From: an uncultured Flavobacteriaceae bacterium
Lineage (GTDB): Bacteria > Bacteroidota > Bacteroidia > Flavobacteriales > Flavobacteriaceae
DNA: 64,000 nucleotides
Reading direction: 5' to 3'
Assembly (NCBI GenBank): GCA_905182295.1
Contig: CAJJAZ010000004.1
Span: 1-64,000, forward strand
A program made the translations under genes and the position numbers. Of the stretch, positions 1-9,077 are shown in pieces. The notes under the pieces are model-generated. The model was given only the letters and a program-made list of their open reading frames with translations. It was not told the origin of the DNA and did no database searches. Each line of letters begins with the position of its first letter. Positions within the stretch are counted from its first letter, which is position 1.

Positions 1-5
1 GGGTG

Positions 6-36
6 CAAATATAGAACGAGTTTTCTGGTTTCACAA
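6..36 (-). promoter_or_regulatory. Bacteroidota-type promoter facing the left edge
   Basis: On the minus strand the sequence reads TTG, 20 bases, then TATATTTG, matching the Bacteroidota primary sigma-factor pattern TTG-N19/20-TAnnTTTG. It would start a leftward transcript at about the first base of the window, so a gene outside the window is presumably transcribed away from thrS. The match is seen directly; activity is inferred. Confidence 0.55.
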
Positions 37-222
37 CAACTATTTGTAAAAATATTTAATCTTTTTTCATCCCCCAGCCCACTGCCCTATTTTACAAGTA
101 GTTAGAGCGTATGAAAAAATGAAAAAAGCTAGGGCATCGGGCGTGAGCCCAGGATTTAAAGTGAATGTAGCGGAGAAATAATAATAATTGACCCTTTATA
201 TAAGGAAAAGAGGCAAGGATTA

Positions 223-252
223 TTGCTAAGTAAATCAATGGTGCTATATTTG
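223..252 (+). promoter_or_regulatory. Promoter of thrS-infC-rpmI-rplT
   Basis: TTG at 223-225, a 19-base spacer and TATATTTG at 245-252 make a full match to the Bacteroidota promoter consensus. A start site about seven bases downstream leaves a very short leader and favours the ATG at 275 over the ATG at 263 as the thrS start. Confidence 0.7.
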
Positions 253-274
253 CGCCTCTTACATGTATATAAAG

Positions 275-2218
275 ATGATAAAAGTTAGCTTACCAGACGG
301 ATCCGTTAAAGAATTTAATAAAGGCGCTACGCCTATGGATGTAGCCATGAGTATTAGTGAGGGATTGGCGAGAAATGTAATATCGGCCAGTTTTAACAAT
401 ACCGTTGTAGAAACCAAAACGGCTTTGGAAGAAGACGGTAGCCTGGTTCTCTTCACTTGGAATGATGTTTCAGGTAAGAAAGCGTTCTGGCATTCTTCTT
501 CTCATATTGTTGCCCAAGCTTTGGAGCAATTGTATCCTGGAATAAATCTAACGATTGGTCCTGCTATTGATAATGGTTTCTACTATGATGTGGAACTTCC
601 TGAAGGTAAAGTGATTTCTGATAAGGATTTTGGCCAGATTGAAAAAACCGCCTTGGAGATTGCGCGAGGCAAACATGAATTTAATATGCGCAGTGTATCT
701 AAAGCAGACGCACTGAAAAAATACCGTGATGAAAACAACCCTTATAAGGTTGAGCTGATAGAAAACCTAGAAGATGGCAGCATTACTTTTTGCGACCACG
801 ATTCTTTTACGGATTTGTGTAGGGGTGGTCACATTCCCAATACTGGTATTGTAAAAGCCATTAAAATTCTAAGTGTTGCTGGTGCTTATTGGAGGGGAGA
901 TGAGAATAAACCCCAACTCACCAGACTTTATGGAATTTCTTTCCCTAAACAAAAGGAGCTTACTGAGTACCTAGAACTCTTGGAAGAGGCTAAAAAGAGG
1001 GACCATAGAAAATTAGGTAAAGAAATGGAACTCTTTACTTTTTCTCAAAAAGTAGGTCAAGGTTTGCCATTGTGGTTGCCTAAAGGAGCTGCACTCAGAG
1101 AAAGGTTAGAGAACTTTTTGAAAAAAGCACAAAAGAAAGCGGGCTACGAGATGGTGGTTACACCACATATTGGTCAGAAAGAACTCTATGTGACTTCTGG
1201 TCACTATGCGAAATACGGAGAAGATAGCTTCCAACCTATCAAGACCCCTAAAATGGATGAGGAGTTTCTTTTGAAACCAATGAACTGTCCGCACCATTGT
1301 GAAATATACAACAGCAAACCTTTTAGCTATAAAGAACTTCCTAAACGTTTTGCTGAATTTGGAACAGTGTACAGATACGAGCAGAGTGGAGAGTTACACG
1401 GACTTACAAGGGTTAGAGGGTTTACACAGGATGACGCGCATATTTTTTGTACACCAGATCAATTAGATCAGGAATTTAAAGATGTGATTGACTTATCTTT
1501 ATATGTATTAAACTCGCTTGGCTTTGATAATTTCACCGCACAGGTCTCTGTGAGAGATTTGAGCAAGCCTGAAAAATACATTGGATCTGTTGAGAATTGG
1601 GAAAAAGCGGAAAATGCCATTATTAATGCTGCGGCTGAAAAAGGATTGAATTATGTAGTTGAAGCTGGTGAAGCTGCTTTCTACGGTCCAAAGCTGGATT
1701 TCATGGTGAAGGATGCCTTGGGAAGACACTGGCAATTGGGAACCATTCAGGTAGATTACAACCTTCCTGAAAGATTTGAGCTTAGCTATAAAGGCAGTGA
1801 CAATCAATCACATAGACCCGTAATGATCCATAGAGCTCCTTTTGGAAGTATGGAGCGTTTTATTGCTTTATTACTGGAACATACTGGGGGAAATTTCCCT
1901 TTATGGCTTACGCCACAGCAAGCTGTAATACTCCCTGTAAGTGAGAAGCATGAAAAATATGCCGAAAAAGTTTTAAATTCACTAGAAAATGCCGAAATTC
2001 GCGGCCTCGTTGACAGTAGAAATGAGACTATTGGTAAGAAAATTAGAGAGGCAGAAATGAGTAAAATCCCATTCATGCTGATCGTTGGAGACCAAGAGGC
2101 TCAAGACCAGACCATCTCTGTAAGGAAACACGGAGGGGAAGAAATAGGCGCTATTTCGGTCGAAGGCTTTGCTCAACTAGTAAAAAAAGAGATTGAAACG
2201 ACCTTAAAACCGTTTTAA
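275..2218 (+). CDS. thrS: Threonyl-tRNA synthetase
   Basis: Charges tRNA-Thr with threonine in the cytoplasm. The protein has the N-terminal TGS domain ([13 protein letters not shown]), the second editing-type domain, the class II core with the [10 protein letters not shown] segment whose Cys is a zinc ligand, motif 3 around [11 protein letters not shown], and a C-terminal anticodon-binding domain (about residues 550-647). Total length of about 647 residues is normal. I choose the ATG at 275 (MIKVSLP) because homologues start there and because the ATG at 263 would leave almost no leader after the promoter. It is the first gene of the classical thrS-infC-rpmI-rplT translation operon. Confidence 0.97.
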   Translation: MIKVSLPDGSVKEFNKGATPMDVAMSISEGLARNVISASFNNTVVETKTALEEDGSLVLFTWNDVSGKKAFWHSSSHIVAQALEQLYPGINLTIGPAIDNGFYYDVELPEGKVISDKDFGQIEKTALEIARGKHEFNMRSVSKADALKKYRDENNPYKVELIENLEDGSITFCDHDSFTDLCRGGHIPNTGIVKAIKILSVAGAYWRGDENKPQLTRLYGISFPKQKELTEYLELLEEAKKRDHRKLGKEMELFTFSQKVGQGLPLWLPKGAALRERLENFLKKAQKKAGYEMVVTPHIGQKELYVTSGHYAKYGEDSFQPIKTPKMDEEFLLKPMNCPHHCEIYNSKPFSYKELPKRFAEFGTVYRYEQSGELHGLTRVRGFTQDDAHIFCTPDQLDQEFKDVIDLSLYVLNSLGFDNFTAQVSVRDLSKPEKYIGSVENWEKAENAIINAAAEKGLNYVVEAGEAAFYGPKLDFMVKDALGRHWQLGTIQVDYNLPERFELSYKGSDNQSHRPVMIHRAPFGSMERFIALLLEHTGGNFPLWLTPQQAVILPVSEKHEKYAEKVLNSLENAEIRGLVDSRNETIGKKIREAEMSKIPFMLIVGDQEAQDQTISVRKHGGEEIGAISVEGFAQLVKKEIETTLKPF

Positions 2219-2248
2219 AATATAAATGTTTAACTAAAATTAGAAGCC

Positions 2249-2803
2249 ATAGCAATACGTAAAAGGTTCAGGCCACAACCAAGAAGGGAAAACAAAAATC
2301 CTCACAACATCAATAGGAGCATTTTAGCGCCTAGTGTACGTTTGGTAGGAGACAATGTTGAAGTAGGTGTCTATGACATTAAAGATGCACTTGTTAAAGC
2401 AGAGGAATTAGAATTAGACTTAGTAGAGATTTCTCCTAAGGCAGACCCTCCTGTTTGTAAAATTACCGATTACAAAAAATTCCTTTACGAACAAAAGAAA
2501 AGAGAAAAGGTACTTAAAGCTAAAGCGACTAAAGTGGTGGTTAAAGAGATCCGTTTTGGACCTCAAACAGACGAACACGATTACGAGTTTAAAAAGAAAC
2601 ACGCGGAGAAGTTTCTTAAAGATGGAGCCAAATTAAAGGCTTATGTATTCTTTAAAGGACGTTCTATTGTATATAAAGATCAAGGAGAAATTCTACTCTT
2701 AAAATTGGCTTCTGAATTAGAAGAATTAGGAAAAGTAGAACAAATGCCTCGATTGGAAGGAAAGAGAATGACTATGTTTTTAGCCCCAAAAACTAAAAAA
2801 TAA
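2249..2803 (+). CDS. infC: Translation initiation factor IF-3, probable AUA start
   Basis: IF-3 binds the 30S subunit, checks the initiator codon and prevents premature 50S joining. The ORF track begins at an internal TTG (2342), but the frame is open back to a stop at 2231 and upstream codons encode the expected IF-3 N terminus, ending in [13 protein letters not shown] and then [17 protein letters not shown]. No ATG, GTG or TTG exists in that stretch. The best fit is ATA at 2249, giving MAIRKRF and 184 residues. A rare start codon is the known basis of infC autocontrol in Escherichia coli (AUU), so the same logic is likely here. The C-terminal domain ends at the usual place. The exact start codon is inferred. 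Confidence 0.9.
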   Translation: MAIRKRFRPQPRRENKNPHNINRSILAPSVRLVGDNVEVGVYDIKDALVKAEELELDLVEISPKADPPVCKITDYKKFLYEQKKREKVLKAKATKVVVKEIRFGPQTDEHDYEFKKKHAEKFLKDGAKLKAYVFFKGRSIVYKDQGEILLLKLASELEELGKVEQMPRLEGKRMTMFLAPKTKK

Positions 2804-2862
2804 TCAGAGGGTATTTAATGGCCCTGAATACATTAAGTGAGATAACTATAAATAGGAAGACA

Positions 2863-3060
2863 ATGCCTAAAATGAAAACAAAATCTAGTGCCAAGAAGCG
2901 CTTTAAGCTTACAGGTTCTGGGAAAATTAAAAGAAAGCACGCTTTTAAGAGTCACATCTTGACTAAAAAGTCTAAAAAGCGTAAGCTTAAATTAACTCAT
3001 GATGGCTTGGTACACAAAGCAGATGAGAACAACATCAAAATTCAATTGCGTTTAAAGTAA
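2863..3060 (+). CDS. rpmI: 50S ribosomal protein L35
   Basis: Small, very basic large-subunit ribosomal protein. The reading frame is open from 2818, but the L35 family starts [14 protein letters not shown], which is the ATG at 2863, giving 65 residues, the normal length. The extra upstream codons fall in the infC-rpmI spacer. It lies between infC and rplT in the conserved order and is expected to be co-transcribed and co-regulated with them. Confidence 0.96.
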   Translation: MPKMKTKSSAKKRFKLTGSGKIKRKHAFKSHILTKKSKKRKLKLTHDGLVHKADENNIKIQLRLK

Positions 3061-3142
3061 TCGAATTAAGGTAACAATTATTAACCGTGGAGCTAGGCCT
3101 TAAAGTGCCCACCAGCCGCCTACTACAAAAAACAATTAAGAA

Positions 3143-3487
3143 ATGCCAAGATCAGTCAATTCAGTAGCTTCAAGAGCTAGAAGAAAAAAAGTAATGAAAC
3201 AAGCCAAAGGTTTCTTCGGAAGAAGAAAGAACGTTTGGACTGTTGCAAAAAATGCGGTGGAAAAAGCGATGCTTTATGCATACAGAGACCGTAGAAATAA
3301 GAAAAGAAATTTCCGTGCCCTTTGGATTACACGTATTAATGCAGCGGCAAGATTACACGGAATGTCTTACTCAGAGTTTATGGGTAAAGTAAAAGCCAAC
3401 AACATTGAACTAAACCGTAAGGTTTTAGCAGATTTGGGTATGAATCATCCAGAGGCGTTCAAAGCTGTAGTAGACAAAATAAAATAA
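3143..3487 (+). CDS. rplT: 50S ribosomal protein L20
   Basis: Binds 23S rRNA early in 50S assembly; in other bacteria it also represses its own operon. The protein starts [16 protein letters not shown], has the long basic N-terminal helix ([20 protein letters not shown]) and the globular C-terminal half, and at 114 residues has the family length. Last gene of the thrS operon, followed by a strong terminator. The 82-base rpmI-rplT spacer contains a possible GTGG/CCAC hairpin that could serve L20 binding, but this is speculative. Confidence 0.97.
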   Translation: MPRSVNSVASRARRKKVMKQAKGFFGRRKNVWTVAKNAVEKAMLYAYRDRRNKKRNFRALWITRINAAARLHGMSYSEFMGKVKANNIELNRKVLADLGMNHPEAFKAVVDKIK

Positions 3488-3507
3488 TACGAATCTATCT
3501 CACTTAT

Positions 3508-3541
3508 AAAAAACCCACGCCCACAGCGTGGGTTTTTTTTT
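3508..3541 (+). terminator. Intrinsic terminator after rplT
   Basis: A perfect 7-bp stem (CCCACGC / GCGTGGG) with a 5-base loop, preceded by an A tract and followed by nine T residues. It closes the thrS-rplT operon. Confidence 0.9.
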
Positions 3542-3553
3542 ACCTTTACTTCT

Positions 3554-4363
3554 ATGAATACACCCCTACTTAAAGACGTTAAACTTGTGGTAACGGATAT
3601 GGATGGCACACTGCTAAACCCAAACCACGAGGTGAGCAACCAATTTATTAATCAATTTTGGGCCCTTAAAGAAAAAGGGATTACGGTGGTTGCCGCTAGT
3701 GGTAGGCAACACAATAGTATTGTAGAAAAACTAGCCGCTATAGAAAATGAACTTACCATAATTGCCGAAAATGGCGCCATGACCACTTTTCATGGTAAAG
3801 AAACAGTATTCACCCCCTACCCTAAAATACATTTAGACAAAACACTGGCGTTATTAAAGCGACAGAAAAATATGCATCCGGTACTCTGTACAAACGGATC
3901 TGCATTCATAGCTAAGGGTCAGGATAAGTTTGAACCTATTCTAAGAGAGTTTTACAGCACTTTTAACGTGATTGACCAATTGGAAGATTGCACACAAGAG
4001 GTACTTAAAATAGCGATCTATCATTTTGAGAACTCCGAAAAGTACATTTACCCTGTAGTACAAGACTTGGCCAATGAGGTGAAAATTAAAATATCTGGTC
4101 CAAACTGGGTAGATCTTTCTCATCCAAACGCTAATAAGGGATTCGCCTTGAATGTCCTACAAAAATATTTAGGGGTTGCCCCTGAGCAAACCATGGTCTT
4201 TGGAGATTACTTTAACGACCTTGAAATGATGGAACAAGCTCATTTTAGCTATGCTATGGCCAATGCACACCCAAAAATACTTGAAATAGCCAATTACAAG
4301 ACACTGTCTAATAGTAAATTTGGCGTAGAAACAGTTCTAGAAAAGTTACTAAAACAACTATAA
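3554..4363 (+). CDS. HAD-superfamily phosphatase, Cof/YidA type
   Basis: A predicted Mg-dependent cytoplasmic phosphatase, probably acting on sugar phosphates or similar small metabolites; the substrate is not predictable from sequence. Motif I is DMDGTLLNPN with the nucleophilic Asp, motif II lies in VAASGRQ, and motif IV is FGDYFNDLEMM near the C terminus, with a Cof-type (C2) cap between. 269 residues is normal. It begins 13 bases after the rplT terminator, so it needs its own promoter (a weak TACCTTTA lies just upstream). It converges on dnaB. Confidence 0.85.
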   Translation: MNTPLLKDVKLVVTDMDGTLLNPNHEVSNQFINQFWALKEKGITVVAASGRQHNSIVEKLAAIENELTIIAENGAMTTFHGKETVFTPYPKIHLDKTLALLKRQKNMHPVLCTNGSAFIAKGQDKFEPILREFYSTFNVIDQLEDCTQEVLKIAIYHFENSEKYIYPVVQDLANEVKIKISGPNWVDLSHPNANKGFALNVLQKYLGVAPEQTMVFGDYFNDLEMMEQAHFSYAMANAHPKILEIANYKTLSNSKFGVETVLEKLLKQL

Positions 4364-4405
4364 GCGCTGCTAGAATGAAAAGGCTAACAGGATTTTAACG
4401 GATTC

Positions 4406-5938
4406 CTAGAAAGGAACGTCATCTGAATCTGGCATTCCAAATGCGTCGTTTGGAGAAGGCAGGTCTTTGGTAATAAATGGATTGGACTCCTGATTGCTAT
4501 TTAATTTAGACTGAAATTCAAAAGGGGTGTCAAAGGTGTCTAAGTTTTCAAACTTACCGAGGTTAGCCACAAACTTGAGCCTAATATTATCCAAACCACC
4601 ATTTCTGTGCTTGGCCACAATAAATTCTGCCTGGCCGTCTGTTGGAGACCTTTCGTCGTCGTCCCATTCCTCAATTTTATAGTATTCCGGTCTATAGATA
4701 AAGGAAACAATATCTGCATCCTGCTCTATGGCTCCGGACTCCCTTAGATCCGAAAGTATTGGACGCTTAGAACCTCCCCTAGTTTCTACTGCCCTTGACA
4801 ATTGAGAGAGTGCTATTACGGGTACATTTAATTCTTTGGCTAAGGCCTTTAAGTTTCTAGAAATAGTAGAAATTTCTTGTTCTCTGTTTCCGCCACCTTT
4901 TTGACTGGTCCCTGCCGTCATTAATTGAAGGTAATCTATAATAATAAGCTTAATACCGTGCTGTGAAGCCAATCTTCTTGCTTTGGCCCTAAGGTCAAAA
5001 ATGGACAAAGAAGGGGTGTCATCTATAAATAAGGGCGCCGTTTCTAAGGCTTTCACTTTTACATTCAATTGCTCCCATTCGTGCTTTTCTAGCTTTCCTG
5101 TTCTAAGTTTTTCAGAAGACAATCCTGTTTCAGAAGAAATAAGCCTAGTGATTAACTGAACAGAAGACATCTCTAAAGAAAAAAAAGCGACACCTTGATT
5201 GTTGTTCACAGCCATATTACGGGCCATAGAAAGCGTTAGGGCGGTTTTACCCATACCTGGCCTAGCTGCTACAATAATCAAATCACTTGGTTGCCATCCT
5301 GAAGTAAGCTTGTCTAGTTTGTCAAAACCAGATGGGATTCCACTCAGTCCCTCTTTATTGGCAATTTCTTCAATTCTCTTCTTGGCTTGAATCACAAGGT
5401 TTTGCGCAGTTTCTGCAGAACGTTTTAAATTTCCTTGAGTAACGTCATAAAGCTTAGACTCTGCTGCATCTAATAAATCAAAAACATCGGTACTGTCTTC
5501 ATAAGCTTCTTGTATAATCTCGTTGGAGATTTTTATAAGGCTTCGCTGAATATATTTCTGTAAAATGATCCTCGCATGGAATTCAATGTGGGCAGAAGAC
5601 GCTACTTTTTGGGTGAGATTAATCAAGTAAAAATCCCCTCCTACTTTTTCTAGCTTACCCTCCTTCTTTAATTGCGCAGAAACGGTTAATAAATCAATGG
5701 GTTCAGAGGTTTCAAACAAGGTGAAAATAGCTTCGTAGATAAATCTATGGGCGTCTTTATAGAATACATCTGGATGTAAAATATCTATAACCTCATCTAC
5801 CCCTTTTTTATCAATAAGCATCGCTCCCAATACAACCTCCTCTAAATCAGTTGCTTGAGGTGGTATTTTACCGCGCTCTAAAGTAACAAGTGAAGCGTTG
5901 TTAGGGGTGTTTCTTGTGAATGCTTGAGGGTTTTTCAT
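4406..5938 (-). CDS. dnaB: Replicative DNA helicase DnaB
   Basis: Hexameric 5'-3' helicase that unwinds the replication fork. The N-terminal DnaB domain (IPPQATDLEEVVLGAMLID) is followed by a RecA-like C-terminal domain with Walker A ARPGMGKTAL and Walker B IIIDYLQLM, plus the FSLEMSS and LSQLSR segments typical of DnaB. It is 510 residues with no intein or truncation. Single gene, convergent with the HAD gene, with a 168-base gap upstream to accA. The tail after the helicase core is polar and of unknown role. Confidence 0.97.
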   Translation of the reverse strand: MKNPQAFTRNTPNNASLVTLERGKIPPQATDLEEVVLGAMLIDKKGVDEVIDILHPDVFYKDAHRFIYEAIFTLFETSEPIDLLTVSAQLKKEGKLEKVGGDFYLINLTQKVASSAHIEFHARIILQKYIQRSLIKISNEIIQEAYEDSTDVFDLLDAAESKLYDVTQGNLKRSAETAQNLVIQAKKRIEEIANKEGLSGIPSGFDKLDKLTSGWQPSDLIIVAARPGMGKTALTLSMARNMAVNNNQGVAFFSLEMSSVQLITRLISSETGLSSEKLRTGKLEKHEWEQLNVKVKALETAPLFIDDTPSLSIFDLRAKARRLASQHGIKLIIIDYLQLMTAGTSQKGGGNREQEISTISRNLKALAKELNVPVIALSQLSRAVETRGGSKRPILSDLRESGAIEQDADIVSFIYRPEYYKIEEWDDDERSPTDGQAEFIVAKHRNGGLDNIRLKFVANLGKFENLDTFDTPFEFQSKLNSNQESNPFITKDLPSPNDAFGMPDSDDVPF

Positions 5939-6054
5939 AAGTACTAATGTACGTAATAAGATAGGGCCAGACCTAAAAAAGTGTTTCCCGACTATTCACC
6001 GTTCATTCACAATCTGACTGTTAATAAGTTGCAAAAATTGTTGATAAGCATAAA

Positions 6055-6082
6055 AAAACTGCTGTTAAAAAACAGCAGTTTT
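6055..6082 (-). terminator. Terminator after accA
   Basis: AAAACTGCTGTT and AACAGCAGTTTT form a perfect 12-bp inverted repeat with a four-base loop directly downstream of accA on the minus strand, and the stem ends in T residues. Confidence 0.8.
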
Positions 6083-6106
6083 GAAAAGACTTTATAAACT
6101 AGGGGT

Positions 6107-7060
6107 TTAGTCGTTATAGACACCCATGTTAGCGTATTTTTCCATTCTGCTTGCCACCAATTCTTTTGGGGATAAGTTTTTGAGCTCATTAAAATGAGTG
6201 GTAATCTTTTGTTTGGTAATCTCAAACATTTTAGCCCTATCGCTGTGAGCACCTCCAGAAGGTTCTCTCACAATTTCATCAATAAGCTTGAGCTTTTTCA
6301 TGTCGGTAGCGGTTAGTTTAAGGGCACTTGCAGCCAATTCTTTATACTCCCAACTCCTCCATAAAATAGAAGAACAAGATTCAGGAGAGATCACTGAATA
6401 CCAGGTATTCTCTAACATGAGTACTTTATCTCCAACCCCTATTCCTAGCGCTCCACCAGAAGCACCTTCACCAATAATCATCACAATGATAGGCACTTTA
6501 AGCCTGGTCATTTCAAGTATATTCCTCGCAATGGCTTCTCCTTGTCCTCTTTCCTCCGCTTCAATTCCAGGATATGCCCCTGGAGTGTCAATAAGACAAA
6601 CTACGGGAATGTCAAATTTCTCCGCAGATTTCATGAGTCTAAGGGCTTTTCTATAGCCTTCAGGATTGGCCATACCAAAGTTTCTGTATTGTCTGGTCTT
6701 TGTATTGTACCCTTTTTGCTGGCCAATAAACATATAGGACTGATCGCCAATTTTTCCCAAACCACCAATCATGGCTTTGTCATCCTTAACCGTTCTGTCT
6801 CCGTGAAGTTCTAGGAAAGTCTCTCCACAAATGGCTTTGATGTAATCTAAAGTGTAAGGTCTATTAGGGTGCCTAGACAACTGAACTCTCTGCCAGGCAG
6901 TTAAGTTCTTGTAAATGTCTTTTTTGGTCTCTTGTAATTTTTTTTCAATTTGTTTACAGGTCTCGCTAACGTCTACGTCGCTCTCTTCTCCTATAATCAC
7001 ACACTTGTCTAGCTGGTCTTCTAGTTCCTTAATAGGAAGCTCAAAATCTAAATACTCCAT
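6107..7060 (-). CDS. accA: Acetyl-CoA carboxylase carboxyltransferase subunit alpha
   Basis: Alpha half of the carboxyltransferase that moves CO2 from carboxybiotin to acetyl-CoA, giving malonyl-CoA for fatty acid synthesis. It starts [14 protein letters not shown], has the helical N terminus and the crotonase-like core ([44 protein letters not shown]) and a normal length of 317 residues. The beta subunit and biotin carboxylase are not in the window. It follows the DMT transporter by 52 bases and has a TATATTTG element in that spacer, so it may also be transcribed alone. Confidence 0.97.
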   Translation of the reverse strand: MEYLDFELPIKELEDQLDKCVIIGEESDVDVSETCKQIEKKLQETKKDIYKNLTAWQRVQLSRHPNRPYTLDYIKAICGETFLELHGDRTVKDDKAMIGGLGKIGDQSYMFIGQQKGYNTKTRQYRNFGMANPEGYRKALRLMKSAEKFDIPVVCLIDTPGAYPGIEAEERGQGEAIARNILEMTRLKVPIIVMIIGEGASGGALGIGVGDKVLMLENTWYSVISPESCSSILWRSWEYKELAASALKLTATDMKKLKLIDEIVREPSGGAHSDRAKMFEITKQKITTHFNELKNLSPKELVASRMEKYANMGVYND

Positions 7061-7086
7061 GGGGTGTTTTAATTGGTAACAACTGA

Positions 7087-7094
7087 CAAATATA
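7087..7094 (-). promoter_or_regulatory. Possible -7 element in front of accA
   Basis: TATATTTG on the minus strand, an exact TAnnTTTG match, 26 bases before the accA ATG. No well-spaced TTG is present, so this is only a moderate candidate. Confidence 0.4.
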
Positions 7095-7112
7095 AAATTT
7101 ATATGCTACAAT

Positions 7113-8009
7113 CTATGCCTTAGTTTTAGTTTTTACCCTCAGTCTATTTTTTAAAATACCATTGATAATTACCGTCAATAGTATGACACTGGCACCACCA
7201 TAAAACATAGGGGTCATTTGCTCACTAGATCCGAAAATAAAAAAAGCGAGCACAATCCCATATACAGGTTCTAGGTTGGTGGTTAACATCACAGAATAAG
7301 GACTGATGAATGCCATAAGCTTTACAGATGCTATAAAGGCGTATGCCGTACATAGGGAAGCTAATAAAAACAAATACCCTATATCCGCAGTAGAAATAGC
7401 CCAAAAATCATTTGTAAAAGCACCGGTAAAAGCCAAATAGAGCGAAAGTAATAATACCCCTCCTGCCATTTCATAAAAGACAATGATAGAAGGTTTTAAT
7501 TTTGCAATATACAGGCCATTAATCATTGAAAAAACAGCGACTAAAAAAGCAGAAGTAACTGCCAATAAAATACCCTGCCAATATTGGGTTTCTACTTTAA
7601 AGATAATACCCAAACCAAAAACAACCATCAGGCCAAATAACACTTCGTAACCCACTAATTTTCTCTTGTACCACAAAGGTTCTAGAAATGCTGCAAATAA
7701 CGCCCCTACTGACATACAAGCCAATGCTATGGACACATTAGATACTTTTATGGCTTTAAAAAAAGTCACCCAATGTAGTGCTATAATAGCCCCTGTTCCC
7801 AATAAGCCAAGTACTGTTTTTAAGGGCAAACGCCAAAAAAAACGCATGACGTTAATATAGATAAATACCAGAACCATTGCCATAGCCATTCTATACCAAA
7901 CCAATGGAAGTGCGTCTATAGAGATAAGCTTTCCTATGACTGCAGTGAAACCCCAGATAAATACAATTAAATGAAGGTGTGCGAAGTGCTTGAGATTACC
8001 GTTTGGCAT
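7113..8009 (-). CDS. EamA/DMT-family transporter
   Basis: Inner-membrane protein of the drug/metabolite transporter superfamily. At 298 residues it holds about ten hydrophobic helices in two EamA repeats, the first opening with HLHLIVFIWGFTAVIGKL and the second around the middle (AVTSAFLVAVFSMINGLYI). The exported substrate cannot be read from sequence; relatives export amino acids or metabolites. Its start overlaps the end of the upstream LptF/G gene by 14 bases, indicating co-transcription and probably coupled translation. Confidence 0.85.
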   Translation of the reverse strand: MPNGNLKHFAHLHLIVFIWGFTAVIGKLISIDALPLVWYRMAMAMVLVFIYINVMRFFWRLPLKTVLGLLGTGAIIALHWVTFFKAIKVSNVSIALACMSVGALFAAFLEPLWYKRKLVGYEVLFGLMVVFGLGIIFKVETQYWQGILLAVTSAFLVAVFSMINGLYIAKLKPSIIVFYEMAGGVLLLSLYLAFTGAFTNDFWAISTADIGYLFLLASLCTAYAFIASVKLMAFISPYSVMLTTNLEPVYGIVLAFFIFGSSEQMTPMFYGGASVILLTVIINGILKNRLRVKTKTKA

Positions 8010-9075
8010 TATTTAAAAGATAAACAGCTATAAAACTAAATAGAATATTAGGGATTAGAATAGCCACTAGTGGGGACAAGCCAGACTGTTGCGCTAAGGT
8101 ACCAAATACCCTGTCAAAAAAGATGTAAATAAAAGCCACACAAATACCGAAAGCCAAGTTAACACCCATACCACCTCTTCGCTTGGCGGCAGATACCCCC
8201 ACAGCAATAAACGTGAGAATGAAAGCGGTAAAAGGAAGGGCCCATCGCTTGTATTTGACCATAATGTAGGTGTTGATATTACTGGCCCCTTTTCGCTTTT
8301 GGTCTGCAATAAAGTCGTTTAATTCAATTAAGTTTTTTGTTTCTGCTATATAAGACACCGGTGTTAGGTCAGATATTTTAAACGCAAAAACAGTATCTAA
8401 AGTAGCTTTGGTTTCTATCCTTGCAAGGCTGTCTATAAAATACCTCTTCTCAAAAGAAGTGAGCTGATACATAGAATCTTTTTCCCTCCACCTGATTGTA
8501 GCTGCACTGATTTTATAATCCAATTCATTGAACTCGTTAAAATGTTCGAGGGTAAAATTATACCCCCTAGACCTGCTTGGATCATAACTGCTTACATACA
8601 AGAAATCATTCTCGTTTACCTGATTGAAAATATTGTTGGTAATACGGTCTTCTTTTCCCTTTTTGAGGTATTTAAAAATAAACTCATTATACCCTTTACT
8701 GGCATGAGGCACAATAAACATCACCATAAAAAACATCAGTGCGGCAATAATACTTGCCCCTATAAAATAGGGTCTCAAAAACCTGTTGAATGAAACACCT
8801 GAGCTTAAAATAGCGACTATTTCTGTGTTGTTAGCCAGCTTAGATGTAAAGAAAATAACGGATAAAAAAAGAAAAATAGGAAACAATAAACTCCCAATGT
8901 AAATCGTAAAGTTACCGTAGTACACCAATACTTCATCTAAAGGGGCATTATTATCTATAATCTTACCTACCTGCTCAGCCAGATTGGCCATAATTCCAAT
9001 AGGTACAAATAGCATAAGCATCACCGAGAAGGTGAGTAAGTATCGTTTGAGTATGTACCAATCTAAAATTTTCAA
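7996..9075 (-). CDS. LptF/LptG-family LPS export permease (YjgP/YjgQ)
   Basis: Inner-membrane permease of the lipopolysaccharide transport machine, which extracts LPS from the inner membrane. The protein has N-terminal helices (KILDWYILKRYLLTF), a long periplasmic jellyroll region (about residues 130-270) and three C-terminal helices. The ORF track begins at 9120, but those codons overlap tgt and look unlike the family; a TTG at 9075 gives MKILDWYILKRYL, the usual start, two bases after the tgt stop. 359 residues. LptF and LptG cannot be told apart here with certainty. Confidence 0.9.
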   Translation of the reverse strand: MKILDWYILKRYLLTFSVMLMLFVPIGIMANLAEQVGKIIDNNAPLDEVLVYYGNFTIYIGSLLFPIFLFLSVIFFTSKLANNTEIVAILSSGVSFNRFLRPYFIGASIIAALMFFMVMFIVPHASKGYNEFIFKYLKKGKEDRITNNIFNQVNENDFLYVSSYDPSRSRGYNFTLEHFNEFNELDYKISAATIRWREKDSMYQLTSFEKRYFIDSLARIETKATLDTVFAFKISDLTPVSYIAETKNLIELNDFIADQKRKGASNINTYIMVKYKRWALPFTAFILTFIAVGVSAAKRRGGMGVNLAFGICVAFIYIFFDRVFGTLAQQSGLSPLVAILIPNILFSFIAVYLLNNAKR

Positions 9076-9077
9076 AA

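Noticed and set aside
6288-6656. ORF antisense to accA (122 codons)
   Set aside because: A shadow of accA with no start context and no recognised family.
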